From CAYJIL01 sp964370235 (GTDB lineage Bacteria > Bacteroidota > Bacteroidia > Bacteroidales > Rikenellaceae), in assembly GCA_964370235.1 (NCBI GenBank), contig CAYJIL010000103.1, positions 1-7,925 on the forward strand: 7,925 nucleotides of DNA. Reading direction: 5' to 3'. The translations under genes were made by a program, and so were the position numbers. The notes under the pieces are model-generated. The model made no database searches and was not told where the DNA came from. It worked only from the letters and a program-made list of their open reading frames with translations. This document shows, piece by piece, positions 6,846-7,925 of the stretch. Numbering within the stretch: position 1 is the first letter of the stretch; each line of letters opens with the position of its first letter.

Positions 6846-7802
6846 ATGGCAAAGGCAATTGTTAAGAGTGATTTCAATTTTGAGAATCAAACAGCTGTTT
6901 ACAAGGGTAAGGTAAGAGACGTTTACTCTGTGGGCGAAGATTATCTAGTAATGGTAGTGAGCGACCGTATCAGCGCATTTGATGTGGTTCTTCCAAAGGG
7001 TATTCCATTCAAAGGTCAGGTGCTAAACCAAATAGCATCAAAATTCTTGGATGCAACTAGCGATATATGTCCAAACTGGAAGATCGCTACTCCAGACCCA
7101 ATGGTAACGGTTGGTTACCGTTGCGAGACATACCCAGTTGAAATGATCGTTAGAGCATACCTAACAGGTAGCTCTTGGAGAGATTATAAGGCAGGTTCTC
7201 GCGAGATTTGTGGTATTCAGCTACCAGACGGTATGAAGGAGCACCAACGCTTCGAAAAGCCTATTCTAACGCCTACTACAAAGGCAGAGCTTGGCGCACA
7301 CGATGAGAACATCTCTCGTGAAGAGATTATCTCTAGCGGTTTGGTATCAAAAGAGGAGTATGAGAAACTAGAGGAGTACTCACTAGCACTATTCGCTCGT
7401 GGTGAGCAGATGGCAGCTGAGCGTGGTCTTATCCTAGTTGATACTAAGTATGAGTTTGGTAAGAAGGATGGCGAGATTTACCTAATCGACGAAATTCATA
7501 CGCCAGACAGCTCTCGTTACTTCTATGCAGAGGGTTATGACGAGCTATTTGCTAAGGGCGAGCAGCAGCGTCAGCTTTCTAAGGAGTTTGTACGTGAGTG
7601 GTTGATGGAGAACGGTTTCAAAGGTCAAGAGGGACAAGAAGTTCCAGAAATGAGCGATGAGTTTGTAGCAAGCGTAAGCGAGCGTTACATCGAGCTATAT
7701 GAGCAAATTACTGGTGAGAAGTTTGTTAAAGAGGAGGATGCAGGCGAAATTGAGTCTCGCATCGAATCAAACGTAAAGAATATGCTAGCTCGTCTAGTGT
7801 AA
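6846..7802 (+). CDS. purC: Phosphoribosylaminoimidazole-succinocarboxamide synthase (SAICAR synthetase)
   Basis: PurC joins CAIR and aspartate with ATP to give SAICAR, the eighth step from PRPP to IMP in purine synthesis, in the cytosol. The product has 318 residues, the long form (bacterial short forms are near 240). Motifs are YKGKVRDVY (19-27, nucleotide-binding loop), VSDRISAFD (38-46), RAYLTGSSWRDY (103-114), TPTTKAELGAHD (142-153), LVDTKYEFG (197-205) and IDEIHTPDSSRY (214-225). No key block is missing. It begins at ATG 6846, 24 bases after phoH, behind an A-rich sequence without Shine-Dalgarno, and is followed by a strong terminator. Codon choice differs from the other genes: CGT for Arg, GGT for Gly and TCT for Ser dominate, while AGA and TCG are rare or absent. 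I read this as a sign of high expression rather than transfer. Confidence 0.97.
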   Translation: MAKAIVKSDFNFENQTAVYKGKVRDVYSVGEDYLVMVVSDRISAFDVVLPKGIPFKGQVLNQIASKFLDATSDICPNWKIATPDPMVTVGYRCETYPVEMIVRAYLTGSSWRDYKAGSREICGIQLPDGMKEHQRFEKPILTPTTKAELGAHDENISREEIISSGLVSKEEYEKLEEYSLALFARGEQMAAERGLILVDTKYEFGKKDGEIYLIDEIHTPDSSRYFYAEGYDELFAKGEQQRQLSKEFVREWLMENGFKGQEGQEVPEMSDEFVASVSERYIELYEQITGEKFVKEEDAGEIESRIESNVKNMLARLV

Positions 7803-7821
7803 TCTGTACACGATAATATAC

Positions 7822-7856
7822 AAAAGGGGTGCTTGCAAATTGCAGGCACCCTTTTT
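7822..7856 (+). terminator. Intrinsic terminator after purC
   Basis: GGGTGCTTGCA (7827-7837) pairs with TGCAGGCACCC (7841-7851) over 11 bp, with one G-U pair and a 3-base AAT loop (possibly opening to 5). The AAAA before it (7822-7825) can pair with the T-run TTTTT (7852-7856) that follows. It begins about 20 bases after the purC stop and would end the parA-purC transcript. The A-run on its other side means it may also work, more weakly, for a converging transcript. Confidence 0.93.
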
Positions 7857-7882
7857 ATATATCTCTGACTATCAATACTAAA

Positions 7883-7923
7883 CTTTTTAATTCTTTTTAA
7901 TTTTCAAAGAATTAAAAAGAATT
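7883..7923. repeat. AT-rich tandem repeat and perfect 14-bp inverted repeat
   Basis: CTTTTTAATT occurs twice in tandem (7883-7892 and 7893-7902). AATTCTTTTTAATT (7889-7902) is the exact reverse complement of AATTAAAAAGAATT (7910-7923), separated by 7 bases. The stem has only two G-C pairs. It lies beyond the purC terminator and touches the window end, so the full extent of the repeat cannot be seen. It may be a terminator for a gene converging from the right, a regulatory palindrome, or simple-sequence DNA. Confidence 0.6.
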
Positions 7924-7925
7924 TC

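Noticed and set aside
6846..7802. purC as a horizontally acquired gene because of its codon usage
   Set aside because: The favoured codons (CGT, GGT, TCT) are those usual in highly expressed genes, CTA remains in frequent use as in its neighbours, and there are no mobile-element signs around it.

Overview
The window looks like chromosomal DNA from a member of the Bacteroidota, most likely the Bacteroidales. Four things point there: a TTTG / TAnnTTTG promoter in front of mnmE, the gene string parA-parB-DUF5683-mltD, mostly A-rich start regions without Shine-Dalgarno sequences, and the form of the MnmE and PurC proteins. Leucine is often encoded by CTA. I see no transposase, integrase, phage gene, tRNA, rRNA or CRISPR array. 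The genus cannot be named from this sequence.

Left part (1-1325, minus strand): mnmE, the tRNA-modifying GTPase, is complete at its start but cut by the left edge about a dozen or more codons before its end, so its C-terminal catalytic motif is outside. A 275-base divergent intergenic region follows (1326-1600). It holds a very good Bacteroidota promoter for mnmE, a weaker candidate for parA, a 9-bp direct repeat and a possible leader hairpin.

Middle and right (1601-7802, plus strand): six tightly packed genes, parA, parB, a DUF5683 membrane protein, an MltD-like lytic transglycosylase with LysM, phoH and purC. The junctions are 10 nt, a 20-nt overlap, 61 nt, 1 nt and 24 nt. A strong intrinsic terminator after purC (7822-7856) closes the block, so one long transcript is plausible, perhaps with internal promoters (purC has a weak candidate). 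The last 70 bases are AT-rich and carry a 10-bp tandem repeat and a perfect 14-bp inverted repeat that reaches the window edge.

How the genes fit together: parA and parB segregate the chromosome origin. The DUF5683 protein and the transglycosylase act at the envelope, so the operon joins segregation and cell-wall genes. phoH (RNA-linked ATPase), purC (purine synthesis) and mnmE (tRNA wobble modification) are housekeeping genes. I do not see a new multi-gene system. The most unusual item is the DUF5683 protein, whose core motif block is present twice in tandem. Also worth a look are the non-ATG starts at two junctions, the divergent mnmE/parAB arrangement, the distinct codon usage of purC and the palindrome at the right edge.
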